Below, one piece after another: positions 6,778 through 17,426 of a DNA stretch of 64,000 bases (the stretch's first letter is position 1; the number at the start of each line of letters is the position of its first letter). The translations under genes and the position numbers were made by a program. The notes below the pieces were generated by a model. That model ran no database searches. It was not told the origin of the DNA and was given only the letters and a program-made list of their open reading frames with translations. Source of the DNA: Pseudomonas sp. HN11. Lineage in GTDB: Bacteria; Pseudomonadota; Gammaproteobacteria; Pseudomonadales; Pseudomonadaceae. The stretch covers positions 3,669,001-3,733,000 of the forward strand of contig NZ_CP089985.1 in the NCBI RefSeq assembly GCF_021390155.1, written 5' to 3'.

Positions 6778-9003
6778 CTAAGGTAACCGCTCGCGCCAGA
6801 ACCGGCGTTGACTGCGCGCAACATCCGGCGGCGCAAAAGCCCCCAGTTGCAGACGCACGGCGCCCTGCTCGGCGCTGTCATACACCTGGCTGCCCAGTTG
6901 CTGGTAACGCGCCATCACCTGCGAATGGGGATGTCCGAACGCGTTGTTGCGCCCCCGCGAGATCAGCACGGACCGTGGAGCAAGCCGTTCCACAAAGGGC
7001 CAGGACGATGAACTGCGACTGCCATGGTGCGGCGCTTGCAGCCAATCGGTAGGCACCGCCAGGGGGGACGCGAGCATAGCCTGCTCGGCGGCGCGGTCAA
7101 TATCACCGGTCAGCAGCAAGCGCTCGCCATTGGCCTGCACCTGCAAGACGCAGGACTTCGCGTTGCCACTAATGGCGTCCGGCCACCGCCACAGTTCGAA
7201 GGTCACACCGTCCCAGGTCCAGCGTTCGCCACTGACGCAAGGCTGGGTGCCGAGCGATAGCGGCAGACCCTCGGTTTCTCCGCCCACCACACGCTTGATC
7301 GGCATGCCCTTGGTAATGGCTTGCGCGCCACCGGCGTGATCGGCGTCGGCGTGGCTGAGCAACAGCATGTCCAGCTCCCCTACCCCGAGTTTTCGCAGAG
7401 AGGGCAGTACCACGCGCGCGCCCAGGTCAAAGGTGCCGGAGCGCGGGCCGGCGTCGTAGAGCAAGGTGTGGTGTCGGGTGCGCAGAATCAGCGATTGGCC
7501 CTGGCCGACGTCAAGCTGCGTCACCTCCACCTGTCCGTCGGGCACCAGCGCTCGCGGCGCAAACACCGCCAGCAACAGCATCGGCCAGCCCAGCACACGA
7601 AACGGCACGCCCTTGGGCAGCAGGAGCAGCACGGCGCCCAACAGACTCACCAGCCAATACCCCAGCGGTACGTCGGCCGGAATCCAGGCCGGCATCTGCT
7701 CGGCGAGCCACGCCAAGCCGTTGAGCAAGGCATCCAGTGCTCCACCCGCTAACCACAACAGGCCTTCACCCACAAACGGCAGCGCCAGCAAAGCAGTGCC
7801 CAACAAGGCCAACGGCAACACCACCAGGCTGATCCACGGCACCGCCACCAGGTTAGCGAACGGCGCACTCAAGCTGATGGGCAACCCCAGCACGAGCAAG
7901 ACCGGTAACAACCCGATGGCAATCAACCACTGCGGCCGGGTCCATGCCTGCCATAGGCTCCACGGCCCCAGCCGACCACCAAACGCGAGGATCATTACCG
8001 CTACCGCTGCAAATGACAGCCAGAATCCCGGCTGCAAACTTGCCAACGGTTCCAGCACCAATACCCCATTGAGTGCCAGCAGCAACGGCCACCACAGCCC
8101 CAAATGACGGAAACGCAGCCGCCACAACAGCACCAGCCCGACCATCACACAGGCGCGCTGCACCGGCACACCAAACCCAGCCAGCAAGCCGTAGCCCATA
8201 GCAGCGGTGAATGCCAGCCCACACGCCCAGGGCACCCATGGCCAGGTGCGCGGCCAGTAACCATAGCGCGCCAGTCCGGCGATCAAACCGTAAATCAAGC
8301 CTGCCAGCAACCCAATGTGCTGGCCGGAAATCACCAGCAGGTGCACAGTGCCGGTGCCCTGCAACACCTGCCAATCGGCGGCGGCCAATCCGGAACCGTC
8401 ACCCAGCACCAAGGCAATCAGGCCGGCCTCACGGCCTTGGGCGTCCACCGCCATCAGACGCTGACGCACACTGTCGCGCCAGGCGTTCCGGGCCGGTGCA
8501 AGACGTTCGCCGTCTTTTACTGTGCCCGTGGCGCCGATGCGCTGGGCGAGCAACCAGGCTTCCTGATCAAACCCATGGAAGTTCAGCAACCCAGCCGGCC
8601 GCTTGAGGGTAATTGCCAGGCGCCAGCGTTCACCGCCGCGCACCTGCGGTCCGCCTCGCCAAGACACCCGGATGCGTTCAGGCAACGCGGCGTTACGTGA
8701 CCGACTGTCGGTCAGTACGAAACGCACACCGTCGCCCGTCTGTTGCGGCAGCCCGCTGACCCGCCCTTCCACCCAGCGTGTCTGGCCATCCAGCGCCGGC
8801 CTCAGCCGATCATCCAGCGCCCACTGCGCGCTGATGCACGCCCAACTGATCCCCAGCAGGAAAAACGCCAGTGGGTGCGTGCGAAACGGCAACAGCATCA
8901 AGGCCAGCACCAACAAGGCGATGAGCCATCCCGTCGCCGGCAACGCTGGTAAAAAGCGCAAGGCCAGTAACCCAAGCGCAAACGCGAACATCCCTGTCCT
9001 CAT
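6778..9003 (-). CDS. comEC: ComEC/Rec2 family DNA-internalisation channel
   Basis: A 741-residue polytopic membrane protein. An N-terminal hydrophobic pair is followed by a soluble OB-like segment (about 80-180), a long ComEC competence domain with many membrane helices (about 200-470), and a C-terminal metallo-beta-lactamase-like domain with LLLSHADADHAGG. ComEC carries single-stranded DNA across the inner membrane during transformation. The frame is intact. AAGGATG lies six bases before the ATG. It heads the leftward envelope operon; this position is not itself evidence of competence. Confidence 0.93.
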   Translation of the reverse strand: MRTGMFAFALGLLALRFLPALPATGWLIALLVLALMLLPFRTHPLAFFLLGISWACISAQWALDDRLRPALDGQTRWVEGRVSGLPQQTGDGVRFVLTDSRSRNAALPERIRVSWRGGPQVRGGERWRLAITLKRPAGLLNFHGFDQEAWLLAQRIGATGTVKDGERLAPARNAWRDSVRQRLMAVDAQGREAGLIALVLGDGSGLAAADWQVLQGTGTVHLLVISGQHIGLLAGLIYGLIAGLARYGYWPRTWPWVPWACGLAFTAAMGYGLLAGFGVPVQRACVMVGLVLLWRLRFRHLGLWWPLLLALNGVLVLEPLASLQPGFWLSFAAVAVMILAFGGRLGPWSLWQAWTRPQWLIAIGLLPVLLVLGLPISLSAPFANLVAVPWISLVVLPLALLGTALLALPFVGEGLLWLAGGALDALLNGLAWLAEQMPAWIPADVPLGYWLVSLLGAVLLLLPKGVPFRVLGWPMLLLAVFAPRALVPDGQVEVTQLDVGQGQSLILRTRHHTLLYDAGPRSGTFDLGARVVLPSLRKLGVGELDMLLLSHADADHAGGAQAITKGMPIKRVVGGETEGLPLSLGTQPCVSGERWTWDGVTFELWRWPDAISGNAKSCVLQVQANGERLLLTGDIDRAAEQAMLASPLAVPTDWLQAPHHGSRSSSSWPFVERLAPRSVLISRGRNNAFGHPHSQVMARYQQLGSQVYDSAEQGAVRLQLGAFAPPDVARSQRRFWRERLP

Positions 9004-9138
9004 GAATCATCCTTTTCAAGTGATCCACTCAGTCTTAGCTGGGTGTTCAATACTGCCTATGATGTTTTGTCACAAAGTCTGAATTTTCTGTTTATAGAAT
9101 GCGGGCATACTTGCCCCACGAACTGACCTGGACCCCTT

Positions 9139-9654
9139 ATGCCCCGGCGCTTATTCAAACGGTACATGCCCGACCCCAGCAGTATCAGGGAACACAAGTC
9201 ATTACAGTTTCTGGGCACGTTGCTGCATGACCCAAACCTCTGGCACCTGAACCGGCACTCGGTTGCGCGCGCAATGGCCGTGGGTTTGTTCGCAGCCTTT
9301 ATTCCGATTCCGTTGCAGATGCTGCTGGCGGCGGTCCTGGCCATTGCGGTGCGTGGCAACATGCCCATCGCGGTCAGCCTGGTCTGGCTGACCAACCCGA
9401 TCACCATGCCGGTGGTGTTTATCTGCACCTACATGACCGGCGCATGGTTGATGAATGTGCCACCGCGCAGCCTGCCCGATGACCTGACCTGGGAATGGAT
9501 CAGCGGCCAACTGAGCACATTGTGGCAGCCGTTCCTGCTGGGTTCGGTGGTGTTGGGGCTGGTGCTGGGCGCCCTCGCCTATTGCCTGACCATGGGCTAT
9601 TGGCGCTGGTGGGTGGCGCATCAGTGGAAAAAGCGCAAACAGCGTCGCGCCTAA
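9139..9654 (+). CDS. DUF2062 domain membrane protein
   Basis: A 171-residue protein with the DUF2062 pattern: a conserved N-terminal part (HDPNLWHLNRHSVARAMAVG), a helix with FIPIPLQMLLA, the segment VWLTNPITMPVVF, and a basic C terminus KKRKQRR. Three or four membrane segments are likely. Function is unknown. It is divergent from comEC, and its TAA stop overlaps the stop codon of the kinase remnant on the other strand. Confidence 0.85.
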   Translation: MPRRLFKRYMPDPSSIREHKSLQFLGTLLHDPNLWHLNRHSVARAMAVGLFAAFIPIPLQMLLAAVLAIAVRGNMPIAVSLVWLTNPITMPVVFICTYMTGAWLMNVPPRSLPDDLTWEWISGQLSTLWQPFLLGSVVLGLVLGALAYCLTMGYWRWWVAHQWKKRKQRRA

Positions 9655-9785
9655 CCGGCCCGCAAGCGCAGCCCGGTATTTTCCGCCCACGGGCTGCCGT
9701 CCTGGCGTTGCACGGCATTGCGCGCAATGCTCAAGCCTAGGCCGAAGCCACCGTCGCCCGGCAATCGCCATCGAGCGCCAAATGA
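9651..9785 (-). pseudogene. C-terminal remnant of a sensor histidine kinase
   Basis: On the minus strand an open stretch of 44 codons plus stop reads RWRLPGDGGFGLGLSIARNA and then ...QRQDGSPWAENTGLRLRAG. The GDGGFGLGLSIAR string matches the G2 box of histidine-kinase ATPase domains, and the distance to the end fits the last 30 residues of a class I kinase. No start codon or earlier kinase domain is seen upstream, where 9786-9912 leads directly into gacS on the other strand. I read it as a deletion remnant. Its stop overlaps the DUF2062 stop codon. Confidence 0.55.
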
Positions 9786-9912
9786 CCTGAAGATTGCCGC
9801 ATGTCATCAATTTGCAAGATTCCTCGCCGCGCAAATGGCTACACTGCGCAGGTGGCGCGGGCCGGATGCCCGCGCAATTCCGTAGATATCAATGTGGTAG
9901 CAGGAGAGTGGC

Positions 9913-12666
9913 GTGCTGACAAGAATGGGGATAAAAGGCCGCGTACTGTTGCTGACCTTATTACCGACCAGCCTGATGGCCTCGTTGTTGGGAGGCTATT
10001 TCACTTGGATGCAGCTCTCGGAACTGCAGACCCAATTGCTGCAACGCGGCGAAATGATTGCCGAGCAGTTGGCGCCATTGGTGGCGCCCGCGCTGAGCGC
10101 GCGCAACACCGACTTGCTGGAACGCATCGCCACTCAATCCCTGGAACAGCCGGACGTACGCGCCGTGTCGTTCCTCAGCCCGGACCGTGCGTCCCTCGCC
10201 CACGCCGGCCCGACCATGCTCAACCAGCCGCCGGTCGGCAACAGCTCCCACCTGCTGCAGCGCACCGGCAATGACGCCACCCGCTATTTGTTGCCGGTGT
10301 TTGGCCGCCATCGCAACCTCGCAGGCGAGCTGATCCCGGATGAAGCCGACCGCCTGCTGGGCTGGGTAGAGGTGGAACTGTCCCACAATGGCATGTTGCT
10401 GCGCGGCTATCGCAGCTTGTTCGCCAGCCTGCTGCTGATCGCCATCGGCCTGATCTGCACCGCGGCCTTGGCGCTGCGCATCAGCCGCACGATCAATTCG
10501 CCGATCGGCCAGATCAAGCAAGCCGTGGCCCAGCTCAAGGACGGCAATCTGGAAACCCGCTTACCCCCATTGGGCAGCCAGGAACTGGACCAACTCGCTT
10601 CAGGCATCAATCGCATGGCCGAGACCCTGCAGAATGCGCAGGAAGAACTGCAGCACAGCATCGACCAGGCCACCGAAGACGTGCGCCAGAACCTGGAAAC
10701 CATCGAGATCCAGAACATCGAGCTGGACCTGGCGCGCAAAGAGGCCCTCGAGGCGAGCCGCATCAAATCGGAGTTTCTGGCCAACATGAGCCATGAAATC
10801 CGCACGCCGCTCAACGGCATCCTCGGTTTCACCCACTTGCTGCAAAAAAGCGAGCTGACTCCACGCCAGCTGGACTACCTGGGCACCATCGAAAAGTCCG
10901 CCGACAACCTGCTGGGCATCATTAACGAGATTCTCGACTTCTCGAAAATCGAAGCCGGTAAGCTGGTGCTCGACAGCATCCCGTTCAACCTGCGCGACTT
11001 GCTGCAAGACACCCTGACCATCCTCGCGCCCGCCGCCCATGCCAAGCAGCTGGAACTGGTGAGCCTGGTGTACCGCGACACGCCGCTGGCGCTGGTGGGC
11101 GACCCGCTGCGGCTAAAACAGATCCTCACCAACTTGATCAGCAACGCGATCAAGTTCACCCGCGAAGGCACCATCGTGGCCCGGGCGATGATCGAGGACG
11201 AACAGGAAGACAGCGTGCAATTGCGCATCAGCGTGCAGGACACCGGCATCGGCCTGTCCAACCAGGACGTACGCGCACTGTTCCAAGCCTTCAGCCAGGC
11301 CGACAACTCACTGTCGCGTCAACCGGGCGGCACGGGGTTGGGCCTGGTGATTTCCAAGCGCCTGATTGAACAGATGGGCGGCGAAATCGGCGTCGACAGC
11401 ACGCCGGGCGAAGGCTCGGAATTCTGGATCAGCCTGAACCTGCCCAAGACCCGCGACGATGTCGAAGACCTGCCTTGCGCGCCGCTGCTGGGCCATCGCG
11501 TGGCGCTGCTGGAAAATCACGAGCTGGCACGCCAGGCGTTGCAGCATCAATTGGAAGACTGCGGTCTGGAAGTCACGCCGTTCAATAGCCTGGAAAGCCT
11601 GACCAACGGCATCACCAGCGCCCATCAGACCGAGCAGGCCATCGACCTTGCGGTGCTCGGCGTGACAGCCAATGACATTCCGCCCGAGCGCCTCAACCAG
11701 CACCTTTGGGACCTCGAACATTTGGGCTGCAAGGTGCTGGTGTTGTGCCCCACCACTGAACAGATGCTGTTCAACCAGTCGGTACCCAACCCCAACAGCC
11801 AGTTGCAGGCGAAGCCCGCCTGTACGCGCAAACTGCGCCGTGCGCTGTCCGACCTGATCAGCCCGCGCCCATTGCGCAGTGAGCCCGGCGAGCCACTGTC
11901 CAGCCGTGCACCGCGCGTGTTGTGCGTGGACGACAACCCGGCCAACCTGCTGCTGGTGCAGACCCTGCTGGAAGACATGGGCGCACGGGTGCGTGCGGTG
12001 GAAAGCGGTTATGCCGCCGTCGATGCCGTGAAACAGGACACCTTCGACCTGGTGCTGATGGACGTGCAGATGCCCGGCATGGACGGCCGCCAGAGCACCG
12101 AGGCCATCCGCCAGTGGGAAAGCGAACGCAGTGGCACGCCACTGCCGGTGGTCGCCCTCACCGCCCACGCCATGGCCAACGAAAAACGCGCCTTGCTGCA
12201 AAGCGGCATGGACGATTACCTGACCAAACCCATCAGCGAGCGGCAACTGGCGCAGGTGGTGTTGAAATGGACGGGTCTGGCCCTGCGTAATCAAGGCCCG
12301 GAACGCGCAACGGATGGTCTCGGCCCCGGCATACAACTGCCGGTGCTGAACCACGAGGAAGGTCTGCGCCTGGCCGCCGGCAAGGCTGACTTGGCGGCCG
12401 ACATGCTGGCGATGCTGCTGGCTTCCCTGGAAGCTGACCGGCTCGCCATCACCATTGCCCGTGACGCCCATGACAACAACGCGCTGATCGAACGCGTACA
12501 CCGGCTGCACGGCGCCACCCGTTATTGCGGCGTACCGCAACTGCGTGCCGCCTGTCACCGCGCCGAAACCCTGCTCAAGCAGGACGACGCCAAGGCCCAG
12601 CATGCCCTGGAGGAACTGGACATGGCCATCGCCCGGCTCGCCAGCGAAGCGAGGGTCAACGCCTGA
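9913..12666 (+). CDS. gacS: Hybrid sensor histidine kinase GacS
   Basis: GacS (917 residues) is the membrane sensor that phosphorylates GacA, which switches on the Rsm small RNAs and so secondary metabolism, exoenzymes and biofilm. Order: membrane helix 12-32, periplasmic sensor, second helix near 165-187, HAMP, dimerisation box [15 protein letters not shown] with His294, ATPase ([13 protein letters not shown]), receiver with Asp717 in [11 protein letters not shown], and an HPt domain with His863 in [11 protein letters not shown]. All phosphorelay residues are intact. The GTG start has AGGAG six bases upstream. ldhA follows after 23 bp. gacS commonly mutates in culture; no such damage is visible. 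Confidence 0.97.
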   Translation: MLTRMGIKGRVLLLTLLPTSLMASLLGGYFTWMQLSELQTQLLQRGEMIAEQLAPLVAPALSARNTDLLERIATQSLEQPDVRAVSFLSPDRASLAHAGPTMLNQPPVGNSSHLLQRTGNDATRYLLPVFGRHRNLAGELIPDEADRLLGWVEVELSHNGMLLRGYRSLFASLLLIAIGLICTAALALRISRTINSPIGQIKQAVAQLKDGNLETRLPPLGSQELDQLASGINRMAETLQNAQEELQHSIDQATEDVRQNLETIEIQNIELDLARKEALEASRIKSEFLANMSHEIRTPLNGILGFTHLLQKSELTPRQLDYLGTIEKSADNLLGIINEILDFSKIEAGKLVLDSIPFNLRDLLQDTLTILAPAAHAKQLELVSLVYRDTPLALVGDPLRLKQILTNLISNAIKFTREGTIVARAMIEDEQEDSVQLRISVQDTGIGLSNQDVRALFQAFSQADNSLSRQPGGTGLGLVISKRLIEQMGGEIGVDSTPGEGSEFWISLNLPKTRDDVEDLPCAPLLGHRVALLENHELARQALQHQLEDCGLEVTPFNSLESLTNGITSAHQTEQAIDLAVLGVTANDIPPERLNQHLWDLEHLGCKVLVLCPTTEQMLFNQSVPNPNSQLQAKPACTRKLRRALSDLISPRPLRSEPGEPLSSRAPRVLCVDDNPANLLLVQTLLEDMGARVRAVESGYAAVDAVKQDTFDLVLMDVQMPGMDGRQSTEAIRQWESERSGTPLPVVALTAHAMANEKRALLQSGMDDYLTKPISERQLAQVVLKWTGLALRNQGPERATDGLGPGIQLPVLNHEEGLRLAAGKADLAADMLAMLLASLEADRLAITIARDAHDNNALIERVHRLHGATRYCGVPQLRAACHRAETLLKQDDAKAQHALEELDMAIARLASEARVNA

Positions 12667-12689
12667 ACTCACCAGAAAGGAAGCCTTTG

Positions 12690-13679
12690 ATGCGCGTCAT
12701 TCTTTTCAGCAGCCAGACCTACGACCGCGACAGTTTTCTCGGCGAACCCTTGCCGCCAGGCCTGGAACTTCAGTTCCAGCCCGCCCGCCTCAATCTGGAC
12801 ACCGTGGCCCTGGCCAAGCATCACGAAGTGGTCTGCGCCTTCATCAACGACGATCTCGGCGCTCCGGTGCTGGAGCATCTGGCCAAGGGCGGCACTCGGT
12901 TGATCGCCTTGCGTTCGGCGGGCTACAACCATGTGGACCTGGTCGCCGCCAAGCGCCTGGGCCTGATCATCGTGCGCGTGCCGGCCTATTCTCCCCATGC
13001 GGTGGCCGAGCATGCAGTCGCGCTGATCCTCGCCCTCAACCGCCGCTTGCACCGCGCCTGCAACCGTACCCGCGATGGCGATTTCAGCCTGCATGGCCTC
13101 ACCGGTTTCGACCTGGCGGGCAAGACCGTCGGCGTGGTCGGCACCGGCCAGATCGGCGCTACCTTCGCCAAGATCATGGCCGGATTCGGCTGCCAACTGC
13201 TCGCCTACGATCCTTTCCCCAACCCACAGGTGCAGGTGCTCGGGACGCGCTACGTGAGCCTGCCCGAACTGCTGACCCAGGCGCAGATCATCAGCCTGCA
13301 CTGCCCACTGACCGCCGACAGCAAACACCTGATCAACGCCCGCTCACTGTCGCAGATGCAACCGGGTGCGATGCTGATCAACACCGGTCGTGGCGGCCTG
13401 GTCGACACCCCGGCACTGATCGAGGGGCTCAAGAACGGCCAGCTCGGCTATCTGGGCCTGGACGTGTATGAAGAAGAAGCCCAGCTGTTTTTCGAAGACC
13501 GCTCCGACCTGCCCCTGCAGGACGACGTACTCGCCCGCCTGCTGACCTTCCCCAACGTAATCATCACCGCCCACCAGGCGTTTCTCACCCGCGAAGCCCT
13601 GGCGGCGATTGCCGGCACCACCCTGGCCAACATTGCAGCGTGGGCTGATGGGCAGGCGCAGAACCTCGTCGAAGGATGA
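12690..13679 (+). CDS. ldhA: Fermentative D-lactate dehydrogenase
   Basis: A 329-residue NAD-dependent D-2-hydroxyacid dehydrogenase reducing pyruvate to D-lactate. The Rossmann motif GVVGTGQIGATFA and the catalytic Arg (INTGRGGLVDT), Glu (LDVYEEEAQ) and His (ITAHQAF) are all present. The ATG at 12690 follows AAAGGAA; an in-frame extension upstream lies inside gacS and is rejected. The gacS-ldhA order is conserved in Pseudomonas. GGCTC/GAGCC at 13698-13712 after the gene is a weak hairpin without a T run. Confidence 0.94.
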   Translation: MRVILFSSQTYDRDSFLGEPLPPGLELQFQPARLNLDTVALAKHHEVVCAFINDDLGAPVLEHLAKGGTRLIALRSAGYNHVDLVAAKRLGLIIVRVPAYSPHAVAEHAVALILALNRRLHRACNRTRDGDFSLHGLTGFDLAGKTVGVVGTGQIGATFAKIMAGFGCQLLAYDPFPNPQVQVLGTRYVSLPELLTQAQIISLHCPLTADSKHLINARSLSQMQPGAMLINTGRGGLVDTPALIEGLKNGQLGYLGLDVYEEEAQLFFEDRSDLPLQDDVLARLLTFPNVIITAHQAFLTREALAAIAGTTLANIAAWADGQAQNLVEG

Positions 13680-13750
13680 TCAGCGGTCACATACCAGGCT
13701 CATGATGAGCCAGCACCCGTGATAGGATGCCGCGCCTATTTGGAGGATCC

Positions 13751-14191
13751 ATGGCCGAACACGATTTCCGCTTCAGTTTGCTGAGCCCGCAACACACCCT
13801 GATCGAATGCCGCGCCCTGGTGCCTGGCCGTTACCAAGTCACTGGCAATGGTGGTTCGATCAAGCATGGTGACATTTTGATCGTCTCCCTGCGCGGCAGT
13901 AAAACCCTGTCGATGCGCCTCACTGTCGAAGGTGACGCGCGCTACTCCATCCGCCCGGCGGGCCAGTGGGTCGCCATGGCCCAGGGGCCGAAGTTCGGCG
14001 AGTTGGAGATTCACACCTGGAAGGTCAACTGCGACAGCTGCGATGCGGTGCTGGAGTTCGAATTTGCGGTGGAAACCAAGCTGAGCAAAGAACCGCTGCA
14101 ACCCGCCGCCAACGCGCGCATTGCCGAGTTGGGCTGGGCCAGCGAGGGCGACAAACACCGTTGCCCGACATGCCAGAAGGCCGCGCAATGA
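13751..14191 (+). CDS. Conserved hypothetical protein with paired CxxC motifs
   Basis: A 146-residue protein I cannot name. It has no signal peptide or membrane helix, a beta-rich body, and four cysteines in two CxxC pairs (Cys94/Cys97 and Cys138/Cys141), consistent with a zinc ribbon or a redox pair. GGAGG eight bases before the ATG at 13751 sets the start. It overlaps the META lipoprotein gene by ATGA, so the two are translated together, but their products are predicted in different compartments. Confidence 0.75.
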   Translation: MAEHDFRFSLLSPQHTLIECRALVPGRYQVTGNGGSIKHGDILIVSLRGSKTLSMRLTVEGDARYSIRPAGQWVAMAQGPKFGELEIHTWKVNCDSCDAVLEFEFAVETKLSKEPLQPAANARIAELGWASEGDKHRCPTCQKAAQ

Positions 14192-14592
14192 AAGGCCTGC
14201 TTCTGCTCGCCGCCCTCGGGGCGGCCTTGACGGGTTGCGCTGGGGACTCGGTCAAGCTCAAGCAGGATCACAGCTACGTGGTGGAATGGATTGGTGAACG
14301 GCCACTGATGGACTACGCGCACCTGACCGTCACCCTCGGTGCCGATGGCCGCGCCTACGGCAATGGCGGGTGCAACCACTGGTTTGCGCCGTACACCGTC
14401 GAGGGCAATACGCTCACTTTCGGCAAAATCGGCAGCACCCGCAAACTCTGCGCCGAAGCCTTGATGGAGCAGGAACATCGCTTCTTCCAGGCCTTGCAAG
14501 GGGTGCAGCGCTGGGATATCTCGCCGATCGAACAGACGCGCTTCTGGCCGGCCGAGGGCCTGCCGATTCGCCTGTGGCTCGAAGAGGGTTAA
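14188..14592 (+). CDS. META-domain lipoprotein
   Basis: A 134-residue protein with a lipoprotein signal ending LTGC (Cys17), so it is expected to be lipid-anchored. The body carries the META/HslJ pattern YGNGGCNHWFAPYTVEG and then EQEHRFFQAL near the C terminus. HslJ-type proteins are linked to heat and novobiocin resistance in E. coli; the exact role is unknown. The ATG at 14188 overlaps the upstream stop, and a REP palindrome follows. Confidence 0.85.
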   Translation: MKGLLLLAALGAALTGCAGDSVKLKQDHSYVVEWIGERPLMDYAHLTVTLGADGRAYGNGGCNHWFAPYTVEGNTLTFGKIGSTRKLCAEALMEQEHRFFQALQGVQRWDISPIEQTRFWPAEGLPIRLWLEEG

Positions 14593-14613
14593 CCCTGGCT
14601 TCTCGCGATCCAA

Positions 14614-14644
14614 GTGTGGGAGCGAGCAAGCCCGCTCCCGCATT
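14614..14644. repeat. Single REP element, possible terminator
   Basis: GTGTGGGAGCGAGCAAGCCC continues into GCTCCCGCA; GGGAGCG (14618-14624) pairs with CGCTCCC (14633-14639). This is the Pseudomonas REP type seen again at 16612 and 41751. It lies between the convergent META and thioredoxin-like genes and has a T-rich right flank. Confidence 0.75.
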
Positions 14645-14661
14645 TGTTTTGAGTTGTTGCT

Positions 14662-15123
14662 TTAGCCGCGCAGGGCCTTGAGTCTTGCCAATACGCCTTC
14701 CGCCGTTTGCTCACCCATCAACTGCTCGCGCACCTTGCCCTTGTCATCAATGATGTAGGTCACCGGCAAGGCTTCGCTGCGTGGAATATCGAAAATATCT
14801 TCCGGGTTCTGCGCCAGCACTGTGAATTTGATGCCCAGCTTGTCGCTGGCGGCTTTGAGCTCTTCACCCTGCACATTGTCGAAGTTGACCCCGAACACGC
14901 CAACGTTCTGCGCCTTCAACTGCTCGGCCAAGGCATTGAGTTCGGGGATTTCCGTGCGGCACGGGCCACACCATTCGGCCCAGTAGTTGACCACCAACCA
15001 CTGCTTGTCCAAGCGTTCGGACGCTACCTTCTTGCCGTATTGGTCAACGCCGTAATCGTTACCGCAGCCGCTGAGCAGCAGGGTTGTGATGATCGCCAAT
15101 GCACCGATCAGTCGCCTTGTCAT
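14662..15123 (-). CDS. TlpA-like thioredoxin-fold lipoprotein
   Basis: A 153-residue protein with a lipobox LLSGC (Cys20) and a thioredoxin fold containing WCGPC (Cys52, Cys55) and the cis-Pro loop EALPVTYI. It should be anchored in the periplasm and act as a disulfide reductase of the TlpA/ResA type, though no cytochrome c maturation genes are nearby. It ends opposite the META gene and diverges from arsC. Confidence 0.88.
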   Translation of the reverse strand: MTRRLIGALAIITTLLLSGCGNDYGVDQYGKKVASERLDKQWLVVNYWAEWCGPCRTEIPELNALAEQLKAQNVGVFGVNFDNVQGEELKAASDKLGIKFTVLAQNPEDIFDIPRSEALPVTYIIDDKGKVREQLMGEQTAEGVLARLKALRG

Positions 15124-15238
15124 GGGGTAATCCTTCGCAAAAATGAACGTTGGCTGCGGCCTATCGCCTCTTACGGTTTAAGGACAGGTCGCTGCGCGGG
15201 TAGAATACCCGCCACCTTACGCAAGATGCGACCCGCAC

Positions 15239-16603
<1,365 letters not shown>

Positions 16604-16611
16604 AAGTCAGT

Positions 16612-16673
16612 CTTCGCGAGCAAGCCCGCTCCCACAGGGGAATGCATTCCAAATGTGGGGCTTGCTCGCGAAG
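16612..16673. repeat. REPIN (two inverted REPs around a central palindrome)
   Basis: CTTCGCGAGCAAG (16612-16624) is repeated perfectly inverted at 16661-16673, with CCCACA/TGTGGG inside. The centre GGAATGCATTCC (16639-16650) is itself a perfect palindrome. The whole can fold as one long hairpin. REPINs are mobilised by RAYT transposases; none is in this window. It lies between two convergent genes. Confidence 0.88.
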
Positions 16674-16687
16674 GCCTCACCTCGGTC

Positions 16688-17359
16688 TTAATGATTGACG
16701 GTGTAAGCCAACATCATCGACAACTGGCACATCGGCCGCCCGCTCTCGGCGTGCCACTGGTTGAACGCGCCCTGCACCGTCGCCAGATCGCGCAGGCTGG
16801 TCGGCGCCTTGTCGACGATCTTCTGTGCATTCAGCGCCGCCACCACATCATAACTCGGCACAAAGGTGTCCTTGCCGACCATGCGCAGGAAGCGCGGCGC
16901 TGATAACCCGCCGAGTTGATGGCCATGCTTGCTCAGGTATTTCCACAGCCCGACGATATCGGTCACCGGCCATTCAGCGACAAAGGCACCAAAGCTGCCC
17001 TTCTCCTGCTCAATATCGAGGATCATCTGCGCATTGCGCGGCACGCTCTTGAGCTTGCCCAGGTGACGGATGATGCGCGTGTCCTGCATCAGCCGCTCCA
17101 GGTGCTCGGCGCCCATCAGCACGACCTTTTCCGGGTCGAAGCCGAAGAACACTTGCTCGAAGGCCGGCCACTTGGCATCCACCACGCTGTGCTTCAAGCC
17201 CGCGCGAAACACGCGCAGCGCCAGGGTCGACAGGTAGCGATCATCTTTGATCTTGCGCAATTGCGCTGGGGTCTTGGGTACAGGCAAATGGGCTTCCAGC
17301 TCGGCTGCCGAACCGAAGCGGTTCAGACAGTATTCGTGCAGCCACTTGTAATCGCGCAT
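16688..17359 (-). CDS. DNA-3-methyladenine glycosylase I-like (HhH) protein
   Basis: A 223-residue protein that I assign to the helix-hairpin-helix glycosylase group often annotated DNA-3-methyladenine glycosylase I in Pseudomonas. Support comes from the helical composition and the hairpin-like HGHQLGGLSAPRFLRMVGKD followed by a conserved Asp region. The zinc cysteines of classical Tag are not evident, so the substrate is uncertain. I take the ATG at 17359 (MRDYKWLHEYC) with AGGAG upstream; the longer frame to 17398 lacks a ribosome site. Confidence 0.65.
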   Translation of the reverse strand: MRDYKWLHEYCLNRFGSAAELEAHLPVPKTPAQLRKIKDDRYLSTLALRVFRAGLKHSVVDAKWPAFEQVFFGFDPEKVVLMGAEHLERLMQDTRIIRHLGKLKSVPRNAQMILDIEQEKGSFGAFVAEWPVTDIVGLWKYLSKHGHQLGGLSAPRFLRMVGKDTFVPSYDVVAALNAQKIVDKAPTSLRDLATVQGAFNQWHAESGRPMCQLSMMLAYTVNH

Positions 17360-17426
17360 GCCCTCTCCTGGCAATTTAATTGAAAACGGCGCCCGCAAGC
17401 GCCGTATGTCAGAGCGTTGAAATGGC

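Noticed and set aside
12525..12689. Extended N terminus of ldhA
   Set aside because: It lies inside the gacS HPt region in another frame; the ATG at 12690 has AAAGGAA and matches the family start.
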